DNA of 5,894 bases from Planctomicrobium sp. (GTDB taxonomy: Bacteria; Planctomycetota; Planctomycetia; Planctomycetales; Planctomycetaceae): NCBI GenBank assembly GCA_029259835.1, contig JAJDEL010000067.1, positions 1 to 5,894 of the forward strand. Direction: 5' to 3'. Positions 4,964 to 5,894 of this stretch are shown here, piece by piece (position 1 is the first letter of the stretch; each line of letters starts with the position of its first letter). The translations under genes were made by a program, and so were the position numbers. The notes beneath the pieces were generated by a model, which saw only the letters and a list, made by a program, of their open reading frames with translations, was not told where the DNA came from and did not search any database.

Positions 4964-5894
4964 TTAGGTCATCAACGTCTCTTGAAACACTGTTTTCGTC
5001 AACTCCCACATCTTCGGTGATAGAACATGACCTGTGTCCGGTTCAATAAATGACGTGAACTGCTCACTTGCGCCAGCTGTGGAGTATGCGTCTTGAATTG
5101 TTTTGATGCCTGCTCTGACTTCATCAATCGGAGAACCACCATCGGTCTCACCGAAGTTCAGATGCAAACGGCGCGGAGCGATCAGCCCGGCGATGTCTGG
5201 GGTGTCTCCATATTCGTGAATTCCGGGGATGAAATTTGGAAAGCAATGCAAAATTTTAGTACGTTCAATCGCTGCATAAGTTGGCAAACAACAATTCCCG
5301 ACGAGGCACCTCAGACGCTCGTCCCAAGGACCGACCAGCCAGGTGTGTGTTGACCCCATCGAGTGACCGTAACAACCGAGTTTATTCGCGTTGACCTCTG
5401 GGCGAGCAGAGATGTAATCGACCGCGCGCCGCATGTCGAGAATATTCTTCCAAGCCATACACTTTCCGGAAACGGTTTGCTTCAGAAATTCGTATCGTTC
5501 GAACGCGCCCCCTTTCAGTTTCTCCTCAGAGTCTTGACGTTCCTCAAAGCAGAGGGCGTCAGGGCACACAACAACATACCCGAGCTTGACCAATTCAAGA
5601 CCGGTGTGGTGCATCGGATTCCCTGCGAGTCCGGCGGGTTCAGTCTTCCCCAAATGCCATTGCCCGGCATGTTGATGCCAGATGCAAATACCTGGCGCTG
5701 GTGACTGAGCGGAAACGCCATCGGGGATCATCAGGATCGCCGGAATTGCATCTCCTGGTTCGGCTTCATAAGTCACCCATTGAAGCTGGTAGCCGGCCTT
5801 TTGCTCGGTCTTCAAAACTGATGGTTTGAGATCGTTCGAATCAGGCCACGGCCCCCCCAAACATCTTTGTAGGTGGTCGCGAAACGAAGACTCC
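4964..5894 (-). CDS. Alpha/beta hydrolase of acetylxylan-esterase/dienelactone-hydrolase type (N-terminus beyond window)
   Basis: The minus-strand frame is open from the right edge to TAA at 4966-4964, giving 309 visible residues. The true start is not seen; a TTG at 5860-5858 opens in frame, but upstream codons (reading FRDHLQRCLGGPWP across it) look like genuine protein, so the gene continues past 5894. Landmarks, numbered from that TTG codon: strand and oxyanion segment GICIWHQHAGQWHLGK (57-72), GYVVVCPDALCFEER (94-108), nucleophile elbow GHSMGS with Ser167, GETDGGSPIDE with candidate acid Asp240, and DTGHVL with His278. The catalytic set is complete. The HQHAG...LGKTEPAGLAG pattern fits the Abhydrolase_7/AXE1-like group, from memory. 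Esterase activity on acetylated carbohydrate or a small ester is the likely class; substrate and location are unknown because the N-terminus is missing. It lies 246 bp upstream of, and on the same strand as, the secreted hydrolase. Confidence 0.88.
   Translation of the reverse strand, partial: ESSFRDHLQRCLGGPWPDSNDLKPSVLKTEQKAGYQLQWVTYEAEPGDAIPAILMIPDGVSAQSPAPGICIWHQHAGQWHLGKTEPAGLAGNPMHHTGLELVKLGYVVVCPDALCFEERQDSEEKLKGGAFERYEFLKQTVSGKCMAWKNILDMRRAVDYISARPEVNANKLGCYGHSMGSTHTWLVGPWDERLRCLVGNCCLPTYAAIERTKILHCFPNFIPGIHEYGDTPDIAGLIAPRRLHLNFGETDGGSPIDEVRAGIKTIQDAYSTAGASEQFTSFIEPDTGHVLSPKMWELTKTVFQETLMT

Noticed and set aside
5363..5704. Plus-strand open frame of 113 codons in the right-edge hydrolase
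   Set aside because: It is antisense to a gene with a complete catalytic set and has no recognisable domain.
5852..5858. Run of seven C (G on the coding strand) as a frameshift or slippage site in the right-edge hydrolase
   Set aside because: The frame on both sides of the run reads like family protein (FRDHLQRCLGGPWP), so no frameshift is needed. A sequencing error is not suggested.
1..5894. CRISPR array, tRNA, rRNA, phage or plasmid module, known defence system
   Set aside because: No regularly spaced direct repeats, no cloverleaf or rRNA sequence, and no integrase, replication, nuclease or toxin-antitoxin signatures were seen.

Overview
The window reads as chromosomal DNA from a planctomycete-like bacterium. 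Base composition is mixed by eye (near 50% G+C, not computed). The clues are a large secreted two-domain alpha/beta hydrolase, a second hydrolase of acetylxylan-esterase/dienelactone-hydrolase type, a signal-peptide-bearing beta-barrel protein resembling the planctomycete DUF6268 group, weak or absent Shine-Dalgarno sites, and GTG starts. The lineage is inferred from protein character only; no rRNA or marker gene settles it.

Layout, left to right. (1) 1-757, minus: the first 252 codons of a HemY/HemG-type protoporphyrinogen (or coproporphyrinogen) oxidase, whose C-terminus lies beyond base 1. (2) 758-988: a divergent intergenic region with a helically phased TGTTGCC repeat, two adjacent 5-nt-loop dyads exactly 21 bp apart, and a hairpin just before the next gene. 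(3) 989-2158, plus: a 389-codon exported protein with a Pro-rich linker, an acidic-aromatic segment and a predicted outer-membrane beta-barrel. (4) 2159-2467: non-coding. It starts with a five-tract G-quadruplex motif 10 nt after the stop codon; the same G-rich sequence recurs inverted about 160 bp further on, giving a MITE-like arrangement. (5) 2468-2761, plus: a small unrecognised membrane protein with an acidic N-terminus and two hydrophobic segments. (6) 2804-4717, minus and convergent with the previous gene: a secreted tandem alpha/beta hydrolase. Its first domain has a full Ser-Asp-His set; its second appears catalytically dead, with Arg at the nucleophile position. (7) 4718-4963: an intergenic region with several dyads and a REP-like GC-rich hairpin. 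(8) 4964-5894, minus: a second alpha/beta hydrolase, incomplete at its N-terminus.

How they may work together: the two hydrolases share a strand and are probably both carbohydrate-ester or related esterases, one exported and the other of unknown location because its N-terminus is missing. A common degradative role is possible, but a 246-bp structured gap argues against a simple operon. The heme gene and the barrel gene are divergent and share a regulatory region. Nothing in the window is a CRISPR array, a phage or plasmid module, or a recognisable defence system. The most unusual material is the non-coding structure: the G4/inverted-repeat element and the REP-like hairpins.
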